Counted from the first letter of the stretch, positions 18,223 through 27,896 are shown. The stretch: 64,000 bases of DNA from JAYPEY01 sp964519245 (GCA_964519245.1 CAZFLK010000006.1:13254-77253); one strand, 5' to 3'. Notes: generated by a model from the letters alone, not told the origin. Program-made: numbers and translations.

Positions 18223-19173
18223 ATGAGCTCTCTGGATCTCAGCGTCGTCATCCCCTGCTACAACGCAGGCGCGAGCATCACGCGATTGCTGGGGCAACTC
18301 GAGACGCAATCCCTCGGCCGGGATCGCTATGAGATCATCATCATCGACGACGGCTCCACCGACGACACCGCCGCCCGGGTGAAGGCTTTCGGGACGGTCC
18401 AATTGCTGAGACAACAACAATGCGGTCCCGGCGCGGCGCGAAATCTGGGCGCCGCGAAAGCCAGAGGCAGACTCGTGCTCTTCGTGGATTCGGACCTGGA
18501 GGTCGCCGACGATCTGCTGGAGCAGCACCTGGCGTTTCATGATGCCCATCCGGACGTTGCCTTGACGGGCGGCAGCGTGGAGCCCCCGACTGAACTGCCC
18601 GTCCTGTCCTGGGTCCTGGCCGACCACTTCGCGAGTTGGTTCAACGCGCATCCGAAAATTCATTGTCCGAAGGAACCGGAATACCTGCCCAGCCTGAACA
18701 TGTGCATCAAGAAGGGTGTCGTGGCCGGGGAACACGGACTGACATTCCCCGACGGCCTGAAGCACACCGGCGAAGACGTCCTGTATTGCCATGCGCTTCG
18801 CGTCAAAGGACTGAAGCTGGCTTTTCTGCCGGACGCGATTGTCAGACACCACGATCGCACGACCATGGTCGATCACCTGAAACACATGTATCGCTGGGGG
18901 CATCATGCGCCCTATGTGCGGGGCGCCCTGCCTGACCTGAAGTTCGGGTTTCTCTTTCCCAGAAACCCCTTGCTCGCGCCGTTGGCGGGGCCGTTCATCG
19001 TCGCGGGCTATACCTGGCTCATCTGGAAGAGTTGGCTGTCGTCCCGACCGATCGCCGTCACGCTCGCCCTGCCCCAGATTCTTCTCGGGCGCGCCGTCTA
19101 CGCCCGCGGCGCCCTCCACGGAACCATGGAACGGTGGCGGAACGCCTGCGACAAAGAACCCGCCCCCCCCTGA
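18223..19173 (+). CDS. Family 2 glycosyltransferase
   Basis: A 316-residue GT-A fold glycosyltransferase. It begins DLSVVIPCYNAGASITRLL; the nucleotide-binding IIIIDDGSTDDTA follows, then the DxD metal site in LFVDSDLEVAD. The region TGEDVLYCHALRVKG resembles the acceptor-side ED motif. A hydrophobic stretch near residues 255-275 may attach it to the membrane. ATG 18223 was chosen over TTG 18211. Its place between a radical SAM enzyme and a CYTH-CHAD protein suggests a shared pathway, but donor and acceptor are unknown. Confidence 0.9.
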   Translation: MSSLDLSVVIPCYNAGASITRLLGQLETQSLGRDRYEIIIIDDGSTDDTAARVKAFGTVQLLRQQQCGPGAARNLGAAKARGRLVLFVDSDLEVADDLLEQHLAFHDAHPDVALTGGSVEPPTELPVLSWVLADHFASWFNAHPKIHCPKEPEYLPSLNMCIKKGVVAGEHGLTFPDGLKHTGEDVLYCHALRVKGLKLAFLPDAIVRHHDRTTMVDHLKHMYRWGHHAPYVRGALPDLKFGFLFPRNPLLAPLAGPFIVAGYTWLIWKSWLSSRPIAVTLALPQILLGRAVYARGALHGTMERWRNACDKEPAPP

Positions 19174-19216
19174 GACCGACTTGATTCCCGACGGGAGTCC
19201 GCGCCAGAATCGAACC

Positions 19217-20785
19217 ATGGCGCATCACCGCGCCCATTCGCCCATGCTGGAATGCGAACTCAAACTCCTCATCGACCGCAAGGACCAAGCAGAACTCCCC
19301 AAGAGCGCCTGCATCGCCCAACTCCTGCAGGAGCCGTTCAAACGCAAGCGCGTGCAAAACGCTTACTTCGATACGCCGGATGCCGACTTGCGGCAACGCG
19401 GCATGGAACTGCGCGTGCGACGCATCGACCGTCAATGGATTCAGACCCTGAAGATCCGGCAAGCGGGCGGCGCCGCCGTGCATCGGCGGGAGGAGATCGA
19501 GACGCCGGTTTCCGGTCCGACGCCCGTTCCTGCTCTCCTGATCGAGGCGGGCGCCCCGGACGCGCTTGTCCAAGCCATTGGCGACGCCGGACTCGAATGC
19601 CTTTTCGAGACGGTTTATTGGCGACGATCCGCGATCCTGAAGGCGGCCGGCGGCAACATCATCGAGTTGTGCCTTGATGTCGGCGAAACCCGCGCCGGAG
19701 AGCGGGTCCGGGAGATCAGCGAGATCGAGATGGAGCTGAAACAGGGCGCGAACGACGCCCTCTACAATCTCGCCGAGGAACTCGCGCAAACCTTTGACCT
19801 CCGAATCAATTCGCGGACCAAACCCGATCTTGGCTACGGAATGTTGCGGGATGAGCGGCCCGAGCCTGTATACGACCATGTTCATCGAATCGATTCCGGC
19901 GAATCAGCGGAGGCTGCTTTCCAACATTTCCTCGAAGAATGCGCGCGACATGCGTTCGCAAATGACCGAACGATCCTTGAGACCGACAACATCGAAGGCG
20001 TGCATCAGATGCGAGTCGGGTTGCGACGCTTCCGGGCCTGCCTGAACCTCTTCAAGCCACTGCTTCCGGGCAAGGCGGTTCGCGCCGCCGGCGACCTGAT
20101 CTCGCCGCTCCAGCAAGCGCTCGGTCCGGCTCGTGACTGGGATGTGTTCATCCGCGACCGGATCGATCGATTCCCGCAGACCGACGACGCCATGACCGAA
20201 CTGCGCGCCCTGGCAGTGGTCGAGCGAGATCAGGCCTACGCCTCACTCAGGGAGTTGCTGAACACCACGGATCATCACCGCAGTCTGTTGACGCTGCTTT
20301 CCTGGATTGGCCGTCGCGGTTGGCGGGAAGCCCTCTCCGCGAAGCAACTGGGTGAACTGGAGCGCCCGATAGACGCCTTTGTCAAAGAGGCTCTGCAACG
20401 AACTCGCGCCAAGGCGCTGAAACGGGGACGGAAACTCGCCGACTTGAGCCCCAAGCAACTGCACCAACTCCGGATCGTCGTGAAGAAGCACCGTTATCCG
20501 GTGGACTTTTTTGCGGCGTCCTTCGCCGGCAAACGAGGGCGCGTCTACGCCGCCGCGCTGAAGAAGTTGCAGACCGACCTCGGGCGCGTGAACGATGTCA
20601 CCGTGTCCGGTGACCTGATCGCGAAACTGGATCCGCCCAAGCGACTCCAACCAACGGTCAAGATACTGCTGGCACGAGCGGAGGAAGACCGCCTCAATTC
20701 CCTCAGCAAACTCCCCGAACGCTGGCGCGCCTTCCGAAAGCAGAGACCCTTCTGGAAAGGAAGCCTGGGCGCGAAACAGAAATGA
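19217..20785 (+). CDS. CYTH-CHAD domain protein
   Basis: A 522-residue two-domain protein. The N-terminal CYTH (triphosphate tunnel) domain, about residues 8-205, carries the ExExK signature ECELK and further paired charged strands (ELRVRRIDRQWIQTLK; EIEMELKQG). The C-terminal CHAD domain, about residues 225-515, is a histidine-rich helical bundle with VHQMRVGLRRFRACLNLF and LHQLRIVVKKHRYPVDFF. CHAD domains bind inorganic polyphosphate; CYTH domains hydrolyse or bind triphosphates, so a role in polyphosphate metabolism is plausible. The start is ATG 19217; ATG 19244 is possible. It is last in the radical SAM / GT2 operon and convergent with the ABC permease. Confidence 0.92.
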   Translation: MAHHRAHSPMLECELKLLIDRKDQAELPKSACIAQLLQEPFKRKRVQNAYFDTPDADLRQRGMELRVRRIDRQWIQTLKIRQAGGAAVHRREEIETPVSGPTPVPALLIEAGAPDALVQAIGDAGLECLFETVYWRRSAILKAAGGNIIELCLDVGETRAGERVREISEIEMELKQGANDALYNLAEELAQTFDLRINSRTKPDLGYGMLRDERPEPVYDHVHRIDSGESAEAAFQHFLEECARHAFANDRTILETDNIEGVHQMRVGLRRFRACLNLFKPLLPGKAVRAAGDLISPLQQALGPARDWDVFIRDRIDRFPQTDDAMTELRALAVVERDQAYASLRELLNTTDHHRSLLTLLSWIGRRGWREALSAKQLGELERPIDAFVKEALQRTRAKALKRGRKLADLSPKQLHQLRIVVKKHRYPVDFFAASFAGKRGRVYAAALKKLQTDLGRVNDVTVSGDLIAKLDPPKRLQPTVKILLARAEEDRLNSLSKLPERWRAFRKQRPFWKGSLGAKQK

Positions 20786-20829
20786 CGCGCAGGCACGCGG
20801 AGCTTCTCAAATCCAGAGCCCGACGGCCC

Positions 20830-22032
20830 TCAAGAGACAGGCGCAAGATGCTCCGCAACGTGCGTGCGGTAGGCCTTGAAAGCCGGCACGACGCCGGCCA
20901 AAGCTCCCAAGGCAATCATACCCACCGGCGCCCAGAGCATGACCGGGTGCCAGGCGAAGGGCTCCAGCACGACGCCTGTCTGTTGCCGGATCAGGTTCGC
21001 GGCGGCCGACATGATCACCGCGTAGAAGGCGAAGCCGACCAGGACACCGAGCGACGCAATCGCTCCCGCCTCCAACACCACCGCGCTGAAAACGGTCGCC
21101 CGGCGGGCGCCCAGCGCCCGCATGATGGCGATGTCCCGGCGTCGCTCGTTCATGGAATTGTAGATGCTGGCCAGGATGGAGCCGACCGCAACCAACGCAA
21201 CGAGATACGCCACCGCCTCCAACACCTTGTCGAACCAGCCGATCTTGTCGAACAGCTGCGACATGACCGCGCCAATGGGAAAGGCAAAGGTCATCTTGTC
21301 GCCCTGCTTGTTGTACATCTGGTCCAGCATGAAGCCCGCAGTCGGCGCGCGCAGCTTGATCAATACCGCGCTGACATCCGAGGCCGCCTTGGGATCGTGG
21401 CCGGCCATCGTCTGGAGCCCCTTGATCGGAATCCAGATGACCCGGTCCGCCGGCGTATTCGTCGGCTTCAAGACCCCGACCACCACATACACGTCCGCGT
21501 GCTTCGCCTCCTCGTCGAAGATCAGTCCGTGGTAGGGATTGAACTGGTCGCCGACCTTTAGCCCCAACCGCCGCGCCGCAAAACTCCCGACCACGGCCTC
21601 CTTGTAGCCATCTTCAAAAACACGGCCGCCAGGATGAACCTCGTAGGTCTTGTCGGCATCATAAGCGTGATTGAAAAGATTGGTCTCGGTCCCGACCAGA
21701 CGATAACCGCGATAATTGTCCCCCACGGCCAGCGGCACGGCCGATTGCACCGCGCGGTTCTTCTTGATGAACTGATAGTCGGACCAGCGGATGTTCCCGG
21801 GCGAGGCCTCCAGATGGAAGATGGCGTTGAGCACGAGCTGCAGCTTGGAGCCGCGCGCGCCCAGCACTGCATCGAAACCGGCGGTGACATTGGTGAAGGT
21901 CGCATGTGACTGCGCCTTGACCACCCAGACCGTCATCAGCAGACCGACCGCCAGCGCCAATGAAAGCGAGGTCACCGCCGTGGAAAGGGCGTGCTGCCGG
22001 AGGCTCTTGAGGACAATGCGGAACAGAGTCAT
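20830..22032 (-). CDS. ABC transporter permease (MacB/FtsX type)
   Basis: A 400-residue permease with one N-terminal membrane helix (residues about 15-38), a large periplasmic MacB-type domain (40-270), and a C-terminal FtsX domain with three membrane helices (about 275-395; MNERRRDIAIMRALGARRATVF is the classic FtsX coupling loop). The family exports lipids, lipoproteins or peptides, or transmits force to the cell wall. It overlaps the ATPase gene by ATGA (22029-22032), so the pair is translationally coupled. The substrate is unknown. Confidence 0.93.
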   Translation of the reverse strand: MTLFRIVLKSLRQHALSTAVTSLSLALAVGLLMTVWVVKAQSHATFTNVTAGFDAVLGARGSKLQLVLNAIFHLEASPGNIRWSDYQFIKKNRAVQSAVPLAVGDNYRGYRLVGTETNLFNHAYDADKTYEVHPGGRVFEDGYKEAVVGSFAARRLGLKVGDQFNPYHGLIFDEEAKHADVYVVVGVLKPTNTPADRVIWIPIKGLQTMAGHDPKAASDVSAVLIKLRAPTAGFMLDQMYNKQGDKMTFAFPIGAVMSQLFDKIGWFDKVLEAVAYLVALVAVGSILASIYNSMNERRRDIAIMRALGARRATVFSAVVLEAGAIASLGVLVGFAFYAVIMSAAANLIRQQTGVVLEPFAWHPVMLWAPVGMIALGALAGVVPAFKAYRTHVAEHLAPVS

Positions 22033-22718
22033 GCCCCAGCCTCCCCGGGTTGCAAGGCCGCACGATTGATGTCGTTCAGAGCATGCACTTCCTCAAATTG
22101 TTCCAGCACGGGCTGATCGTGACTGACCAGCAACAAGGCCGCCCCGTTCTCCCGGCAGGCCTCGCGAATCAACTGCAGCGACTCGCGCGAGTTGCGCGGA
22201 TCCAGATTGCCGGTCGGCTCATCCGCCAAGACCAACTTCGGCCGGTTCGCCAGGGCGCGCGCCACCGCGACGCGCTGTTGCTGCCCCGTGGAAAGCTGCT
22301 TGGGATAGTGATTGAGCCGGGACTCCAGCCCCACCCGTTTCAGGAGAGCCGTCGCAAACTCACGATCCGCGCCCGGGCCGAAAGACATGCCCAGAAGCAC
22401 GTTCTCCAGGCAGGTGAACCCCTGCAGCAGGTTGAAGGTCTGGAAGATGTAGCCGATCGTCGTCGCCCGCAACCGGTCCCGGGCCGCTTCTCCCAGATCC
22501 GACATGGCGCGGCCGTCAATCAAGACATGCCCCGAATCGGGTTTCAGTATTCCGGCGATCAGGTTCAGGAAAGTGGTCTTACCGGATCCGCTTTCTCCAC
22601 GCAGCCCCACCTGCTGCGCCTCCTCCAACGAAAACTCCGGCACGTCGACAACCGTGTGCGTCCCGCCTTCCGGCGACGCGTAGGTCTTGATCAGATTGGA
22701 GATTTTCAGCAATGGCAC
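22029..22718 (-). CDS. ABC transporter ATP-binding protein (LolD/MacB type)
   Basis: A 229-residue ATPase that drives the MacB/FtsX-type permease. Walker A is GESGSGKTT, the Q-loop lies in YIFQTFNLLQGFT, the ABC signature is LSTGQQQR, and Walker B is LVLADEPTGNLD, followed by the H-loop LVSHD. The start was placed at GTG 22718 (MPLLKISNLIKTY), because the upstream in-frame sequence is not ATPase-like and the family normally begins this way. It shares a 4-bp overlap with the permease. Upstream lies the divergent Rieske gene. Confidence 0.93.
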   Translation of the reverse strand: MPLLKISNLIKTYASPEGGTHTVVDVPEFSLEEAQQVGLRGESGSGKTTFLNLIAGILKPDSGHVLIDGRAMSDLGEAARDRLRATTIGYIFQTFNLLQGFTCLENVLLGMSFGPGADREFATALLKRVGLESRLNHYPKQLSTGQQQRVAVARALANRPKLVLADEPTGNLDPRNSRESLQLIREACRENGAALLLVSHDQPVLEQFEEVHALNDINRAALQPGEAGA

Positions 22719-22893
22719 GACGCTGGACGGTAACCGTTTGCCGCAGCGCCGCCAATGCCGATTCTGCGCCTTTCCAAGCGACAGCGCACGCCCGCCGACC
22801 CAATCATGAAGCGATCCAGCCTCGGAAATCGCCCGCCTTCGAGTCGATCCGTCGGCGCTTGCCCCGCTCCCCAAAAATCCCGAAACTCCCCGC

Positions 22894-23247
22894 ATGTCGC
22901 GAATCAAGATTGCCCTGGAAGCCGACCTCGTCGACGGAGAAAGCCGCGCGTTCAGCTTCCAGCGGAACGACCAGCGGATTGACGCCTTTCTCATCCGCTA
23001 CGAAGGGAGTTTCCATGCCTACGCGAATGTCTGCCGACACCTGCCTGTTTCGCTCGACTACGAGGACGGCCAGTTCTTCAACCGGGAGAAGAACTTTGTC
23101 GTCTGCCGCACCCATGGAGCGCTTTATCACCCTGCGAATGGTCAATGCGTCCAAGGCCCTTGCGGTGGGGAAAGTCTGTTTCCTGTGACGATAATGGTCG
23201 AGGACGGCGCTGTCTGGTTGAACGAGGAGGGGGCGACAGCGTTGTAG
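22894..23247 (+). CDS. Rieske [2Fe-2S] ferredoxin-like protein
   Basis: A 117-residue soluble protein consisting of a single Rieske domain. Cluster ligands are C47-R-H49 and C71-R-T-H74; the 21-residue spacing between the pairs is a little longer than the common 15-17. A PxNG-type segment (HPANGQCVQGPCGG) follows the second pair, as in family members. Such proteins pass electrons to oxygenases or nitrite reductases. No oxygenase gene is adjacent, so its partner is unknown. It is divergent from the ABC exporter genes and convergent with ccsA. Confidence 0.9.
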   Translation: MSRIKIALEADLVDGESRAFSFQRNDQRIDAFLIRYEGSFHAYANVCRHLPVSLDYEDGQFFNREKNFVVCRTHGALYHPANGQCVQGPCGGESLFPVTIMVEDGAVWLNEEGATAL

Positions 23248-23343
23248 ACGCGACCGGCGCAGCCTTCGCGGATTGGCGGCGCATCCCGCGGCGCGACCCA
23301 CGTCTCGCCCTTCAAGGGTTCGCGGCGCAACCGAAGGCAGCGG

Positions 23344-25353
23344 CTAAGATGCGACCGGGGCATCCGGTTCGGGCAGGGAAGCGGTCTTCTCCGCATCGCC
23401 GAAACTCTTCCACATGTGCGGCGGCAGGGCGCAGACGCCGATGATCGCCATCTGACTGATGATGAAGGCCATCAGCCAGAACATCGCCTTGTCCATGAAC
23501 CCGTAGGAATGGAGGCCGACGCCCAGCATGTTGACGCCGAACCAGGAGAAGGCCGTGACCACATTGCCAAAGACCGCCATGCCCATCAGGCCGCGTTCCT
23601 TGATCATGCCGCCCCATCGCGCATGCAGCACGATCGCGCACCACAACACGATCATGAGCGCGCCATTCTCCTTGGGATCCCAGCCCCAGAAACGACCCCA
23701 CGACTGGTCGGCCCAGATGCCGCCCAGAATGGTTCCCACGAAACTGAACAAGGTGGCGAAGCAAATAATGCCGTAAACCATGCGTTTGAGCGCCATGGCG
23801 GTGTCCTTGTCGAGCCCCGTGGTAAAAAAGCCGCGCAGGATGTACACGATCGCCAGGAACCCCGCGACGAACATCGCCGAGTAACCGATGGTGATGACGA
23901 CGACATGTGTCGCAAGCCAGAAGTTCGTGTCGAGCACGGCCTGCATCATCTGCATGGTGTCGCCGCTGAGCGAGAGATGGTGGGCGATGATCAAGGTTGA
24001 GAAGCCCACCACCGACGCCACCACCGTGCCGATGCCGTCCTTGAAGATGCGCTCCAGGATCAGGCACAGGATCACCGCGCCCCAGCCCACGAAGACCGCC
24101 GAGGAATAAAGATTGGTCACCGGGGGGCGATCCTCCAACACCATACGGAAAATGAGACCGGCGCTGTGCACGACCAACGCCAACGCCAGCATCCAGAAAC
24201 CGGCCTGCCGCACCCAGGGCGTGAAATTCAACCAGTAAAAAACGCCCAGCAACAGCGCCACGACATACACCACCATGCTCTTGTAAAAGGGCTCATAGGT
24301 GTTGAAGAAAAACTCGGTGCGACCCTTCTCCTGCGCTTCGACATAACCCTGGCCACTGAGCCAATTCCGGTAGTTGGCCACCTCCTGATTGAAGGTCGCC
24401 GGATCGCCGCCCCGAAAGGCCTCGCCGATCTTTGCGTAGGCCAGGGCCGCCGGATGCACCTCGCCCGCCCGCATGGATTCCATCAGCGACGTCCCGATCT
24501 TGGTCCATTCCTCCGTCGTGCCCTCGGCTCCGCTCGGCGGCATGGCGAGAATGTGCGCCAGCCGATCCAGATTCTGGTAGCGGTTGAAGAACATCGAAAG
24601 CAACCGGAGATCCTGCTGCTGCTGCGGCGACAGGTCCGTCATGTTCTGCGACATGGCCATCGCCGCGGGAATGGTTTCGTTGTAGGTGTTCAACTCCTGC
24701 ACGAAGTCCGGCGAATCCGGCGGCCGCAGACTCGCCTTCAACGCCAGATACATTCCCAGCGAGCTGTGAAGCGCCCAGAACTGCTTGTCCAATGGCGTGC
24801 GCAATTGATCTTCAATCTCGCCGATGCGCGCGGCCTGCTGGCGCAGCGTGACGAAGTTCTTGGGCTCACTGCTGACCTGCCCCGAGTGGGGGGCCGTCTG
24901 CTCGTTGGTCTCCCGGGTGATCTCATTGTAGGAAAAATATTTTCGCTCCTTGCCCTTGGCGTCCTTCATTCCGTCCAGGCCCAACTCGCTCTTCACCTCG
25001 GGATGATGCACCAGAAACAGCGGCCGGTCGTCGGACGCCTCCTGCTTGAAGACGACTTCCATGAGCCATTGTGTCGCCTCGATCTTCTTCTTCTCGTCGT
25101 TCTCCTCATAACGAAGACCGCTCTTGCCGCGGATCATGAGAAGGCTGTTGCGGCCGACCGACTGCAAGGGCTGGATGCGCCCGTTGAGCAACACCGGCAA
25201 GGAGCCGAACTCCTTCACTTCGAAACCGTCAATCGGCTTCACCGGACGGAACAACCCGCCCAACAACCAAAGGAGAAACAGTCCGACCACAATGCCGGCG
25301 GGCGACTTGTGGAGTGGTTTGAGCGGAGCGGACTTGGCTTCTTGCTTGTTCAT
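23344..25353 (-). CDS. ccsA: Cytochrome c biogenesis protein CcsA (ResC), long form
   Basis: A 669-residue membrane protein that handles haem in System II cytochrome c maturation together with CcsB. One N-terminal helix is followed by a large periplasmic region (about residues 40-365), then eight or so membrane helices. The haem-binding WWD motif appears as WGRFWGWDPKENGALM, flanked by conserved histidines (for example in LATHVVVITIGYSAMF). The N-terminal extension is longer than in the ~320-residue chloroplast type. The start overlaps the ccsB stop by 4 bp (25350-25353), so the two are coupled. Confidence 0.93.
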   Translation of the reverse strand: MNKQEAKSAPLKPLHKSPAGIVVGLFLLWLLGGLFRPVKPIDGFEVKEFGSLPVLLNGRIQPLQSVGRNSLLMIRGKSGLRYEENDEKKKIEATQWLMEVVFKQEASDDRPLFLVHHPEVKSELGLDGMKDAKGKERKYFSYNEITRETNEQTAPHSGQVSSEPKNFVTLRQQAARIGEIEDQLRTPLDKQFWALHSSLGMYLALKASLRPPDSPDFVQELNTYNETIPAAMAMSQNMTDLSPQQQQDLRLLSMFFNRYQNLDRLAHILAMPPSGAEGTTEEWTKIGTSLMESMRAGEVHPAALAYAKIGEAFRGGDPATFNQEVANYRNWLSGQGYVEAQEKGRTEFFFNTYEPFYKSMVVYVVALLLGVFYWLNFTPWVRQAGFWMLALALVVHSAGLIFRMVLEDRPPVTNLYSSAVFVGWGAVILCLILERIFKDGIGTVVASVVGFSTLIIAHHLSLSGDTMQMMQAVLDTNFWLATHVVVITIGYSAMFVAGFLAIVYILRGFFTTGLDKDTAMALKRMVYGIICFATLFSFVGTILGGIWADQSWGRFWGWDPKENGALMIVLWCAIVLHARWGGMIKERGLMGMAVFGNVVTAFSWFGVNMLGVGLHSYGFMDKAMFWLMAFIISQMAIIGVCALPPHMWKSFGDAEKTASLPEPDAPVAS

Positions 25354-26768
25354 GACGGGCTTTCTCCTGCGGCGGCGCGAGGGATGGCGGCAGGCTCGCG
25401 TTCCTTGACCGGTTTCTTGGCCAGCGACTTCGCGGCGCGACGACGCCCCTGCCCTGAGTTCTTGTTGTCCTTCTTCGGGTTGGCCGGACTGTCGCCGCCG
25501 GTATCCTGCTTGCGGCGGCGCTTGCCAAACCGACCCAGGCTCAACAGAAACTGCACCAGCAATCCGACGCCCACAATCGTGCAGGACACGTAGGGGACCC
25601 AGTCCGCCGGGTTGCGCACGACCTGAAGGATCGTCACGCGATCGCCAGGTTCAAAGCTGCTCTGGTAATACGTTTCACCGCCGTAACGGAGCGGCTCGTT
25701 CATCTTGATGAGAATGTTCTTACGCTCCTCGCCGGTCTCATGATTCACGAGATGCACCGTGCTGGAGAAGTTCTTCGCGATCTCGGTGCCCTGATACTTG
25801 TCGTGGGCAAATTCGACCAATTCAATGGTGTAAGACTTGTACTGGCGAACGGACCGCATGGCGATTTCGTAGGTCTTGCCTTCATGTTCGAAGGACTGCG
25901 GCGCGTCGAGATTCGCGTAGCGGTTTCCAACCACCCGGTTGGCGAACGCGGCCATGGCGTCGTCCGCGGCCCAATTGGTGACGAGCCATTCGCCCTTGGA
26001 TTCGCCGCCCGCCCTGACCTCGACCAGGGCGGCGGGGATGTTGCGATCGTCCATCTTCGCGGTCGCACGCTTCTTGACCACGGTCAGGCGTTGCCCCACG
26101 CCATTGGGGGCCGTCATCTTGTCCTCGACCAGTTCCCGGAGCTTGTCCGGCGCCATTGCGCCCTTCTCGTCCTGGACCCGCGCATAGTAAAGCAACTCGG
26201 GATCGGTGTTCTTGAAGTACTTTTTGACGCTGATGGTGAAGGCCGTTCCCGGCAGGGGAATCTCGGACTTGTTGGCGACCATGCCCTCCGGAATCGAATG
26301 AATGGAATCCTGCTCCACCCCCTTCTCAATCAGGACAAGTTCGTTGTCGAGGTGACTGTTGCTGTAGTTCTTGCTGCCGCCTTCCTCGATTCGCATGCTG
26401 CCTTCCACCTGGAAAACCTCGGTCACGAACTGCCCCAGCAACAGCATGATGATGCCAATGTGGGTCAGGAAGATGCCGGACTTCTGCCAGGTGAACTTGA
26501 AACGCTTGAAATGCGCGGCAATAAGATTGGCAAACAAGACCCAGCCAATCAGGTAACCGCCCGGGAAGATGTATTTCAAGGACGGCCAGGAGGCATGCAG
26601 GTCGCTGAGGGGGCGAACCAGTACATACTGCCGGAAATACTCCGTCTGCACGTCGTATAGACCGACGTTGACCTGCGCGAGCGTCCCGATGAACACCAGC
26701 ACGAATCCGCAGACCAGACAGATCACCGTCAGTTTCAGCGACGTGAGGAAATCGATGAGTTGCTTCAT
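25350..26768 (-). CDS. ccsB: Cytochrome c biogenesis protein CcsB (ResB/Ccs1)
   Basis: A 472-residue ResB-family protein, the partner of CcsA. The N-terminus has three membrane helices (FLTSLKLTVICLVCGFVLVF; a second helix after GGYLIGWVLFANLIA; a third in IFLTHIGIIMLLLG), followed by a long periplasmic domain and a final helix near residues 405-425 (VSCTIVGVGLLVQFLLSL). The C-terminal tail is Lys/Arg-rich and cytoplasmic. It lies 6 bp after the two-repeat lipoprotein gene and overlaps ccsA by 4 bp, in one operon. Confidence 0.92.
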   Translation of the reverse strand: MKQLIDFLTSLKLTVICLVCGFVLVFIGTLAQVNVGLYDVQTEYFRQYVLVRPLSDLHASWPSLKYIFPGGYLIGWVLFANLIAAHFKRFKFTWQKSGIFLTHIGIIMLLLGQFVTEVFQVEGSMRIEEGGSKNYSNSHLDNELVLIEKGVEQDSIHSIPEGMVANKSEIPLPGTAFTISVKKYFKNTDPELLYYARVQDEKGAMAPDKLRELVEDKMTAPNGVGQRLTVVKKRATAKMDDRNIPAALVEVRAGGESKGEWLVTNWAADDAMAAFANRVVGNRYANLDAPQSFEHEGKTYEIAMRSVRQYKSYTIELVEFAHDKYQGTEIAKNFSSTVHLVNHETGEERKNILIKMNEPLRYGGETYYQSSFEPGDRVTILQVVRNPADWVPYVSCTIVGVGLLVQFLLSLGRFGKRRRKQDTGGDSPANPKKDNKNSGQGRRRAAKSLAKKPVKEREPAAIPRAAAGESPS

Positions 26769-26774
26769 GTCTCG

Positions 26775-27896
26775 TTATTGCGCCGACTTTGCGAACTGGA
26801 TGAGATTCTCTTCCTGTTGGCCGACCAGATCGCGATCGCCGCTCATCTTGAAGAACCACATGTGTCCGTCCTTGTTGACCATGATCGTGATGAGCCGTCG
26901 GGTGGCCGGGTCACGTTCGCCCTCCTGGACGCCGCTGGTGTCCACCAAGGTGGCGTCGACACCATCCCATTCCAACTTCCTCGAATAGCGCCCGACCTGA
27001 TCCGGTTGGATCGGGCCCAGGCCAACCTGGCCCCGCCACCGGTCGATGTTGCCGTGCAGCGTGCCCACCGTCCCCGGAAACTTGGTGACGGCAATCTCCG
27101 CGGAAGCGGATTCGTCGCCGCTGACATTGAACGTCGCAATGCGCATGGAACTGCCGGCCGCCGGCGACCAACCCTCGGGAATCTCCCAATCCGGCTGGGC
27201 CTGGCTGGGGGCGGCCGGCGCGGAGGAACCGCCGCCGTGCGGCGATCCCATTCCCGACATCATCGGCAGCGTCATGGCCGGGATTTCCGGCTCCCGGATG
27301 GAAATCGATTCCAGAAACTCCTGAAAGACCTGTTTCTGTTCACCCACCGTTTCGGCAACCCCCATCATTTTGAAAAACCAGACGGTGGCGGGTTTGGTCA
27401 GGGTCGCCGCCAGTATTCGCTGATGATGTTCCCCGTGGATGACTGCCTCCTCGCTGGTCATGTCGAACATCCGACCCTCATACTCTCCGATGGAGACCTC
27501 CTCCGCCTCCTTGTCGAGCTCCTCCGCGGCCAACGGGTCAAGCCCCACCTGGCCCCGCCAGCGGTTGACGTTCTCCAACTCGCCGCCGCGCATCGCCGGA
27601 AGCGGGGTGATGGAGACGTCCACGTCATGGCCGTGCAGCCCCTTGATCACAAAGGACGCATAGCGCATCGAACTGCTCGAAGCGGTCTCCAGCCACCCCC
27701 CGGGCGCCGCCCAGGAAACAACCGGCGCGGTCGGCGAGGTCGCAGTGTAGGTTTCCGTCGGAATGCGGTAACTCTGGATGCCTTCCTCCTTGCACCCGAC
27801 GCCGAGGGAGGCAATTGCCACGGTTCCAACCGCTGAAACGCGGCGAATCACCTGCTTGGAGATGAAAAACGACAGGATGTTGGACGGATTTTGCAT
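26775..27896 (-). CDS. Probable lipoprotein with two tandem copies of an uncharacterised domain
   Basis: A 373-residue protein; the start is placed at ATG 27896, giving an N-terminal membrane signal ending GVGC followed by KEEG. That site is not a perfect lipobox, so lipidation is probable rather than certain. The body holds two copies of a ~140-residue domain. Both copies have a Trp-Pro/Gly-Gly-Trp entry, a S-S-S-M-R-[YI]-A-[ST]-F segment and an [NV]-x-[RD]-RWRGQVGL motif, then end with WFFKM. The copies are joined by a Gly/Pro/Ala-rich linker. The gene is 6 bp upstream of ccsB, so a role in cytochrome c maturation or delivery is an inference from position. No known family is recognised. Confidence 0.72.
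   Translation of the reverse strand: MQNPSNILSFFISKQVIRRVSAVGTVAIASLGVGCKEEGIQSYRIPTETYTATSPTAPVVSWAAPGGWLETASSSSMRYASFVIKGLHGHDVDVSITPLPAMRGGELENVNRWRGQVGLDPLAAEELDKEAEEVSIGEYEGRMFDMTSEEAVIHGEHHQRILAATLTKPATVWFFKMMGVAETVGEQKQVFQEFLESISIREPEIPAMTLPMMSGMGSPHGGGSSAPAAPSQAQPDWEIPEGWSPAAGSSMRIATFNVSGDESASAEIAVTKFPGTVGTLHGNIDRWRGQVGLGPIQPDQVGRYSRKLEWDGVDATLVDTSGVQEGERDPATRRLITIMVNKDGHMWFFKMSGDRDLVGQQEENLIQFAKSAQ

Noticed and set aside
17128..19218. 696-codon open frame on the minus strand opposite the radical SAM and glycosyltransferase genes
   Set aside because: It crosses the gap between two well supported plus-strand genes and has no family signature.
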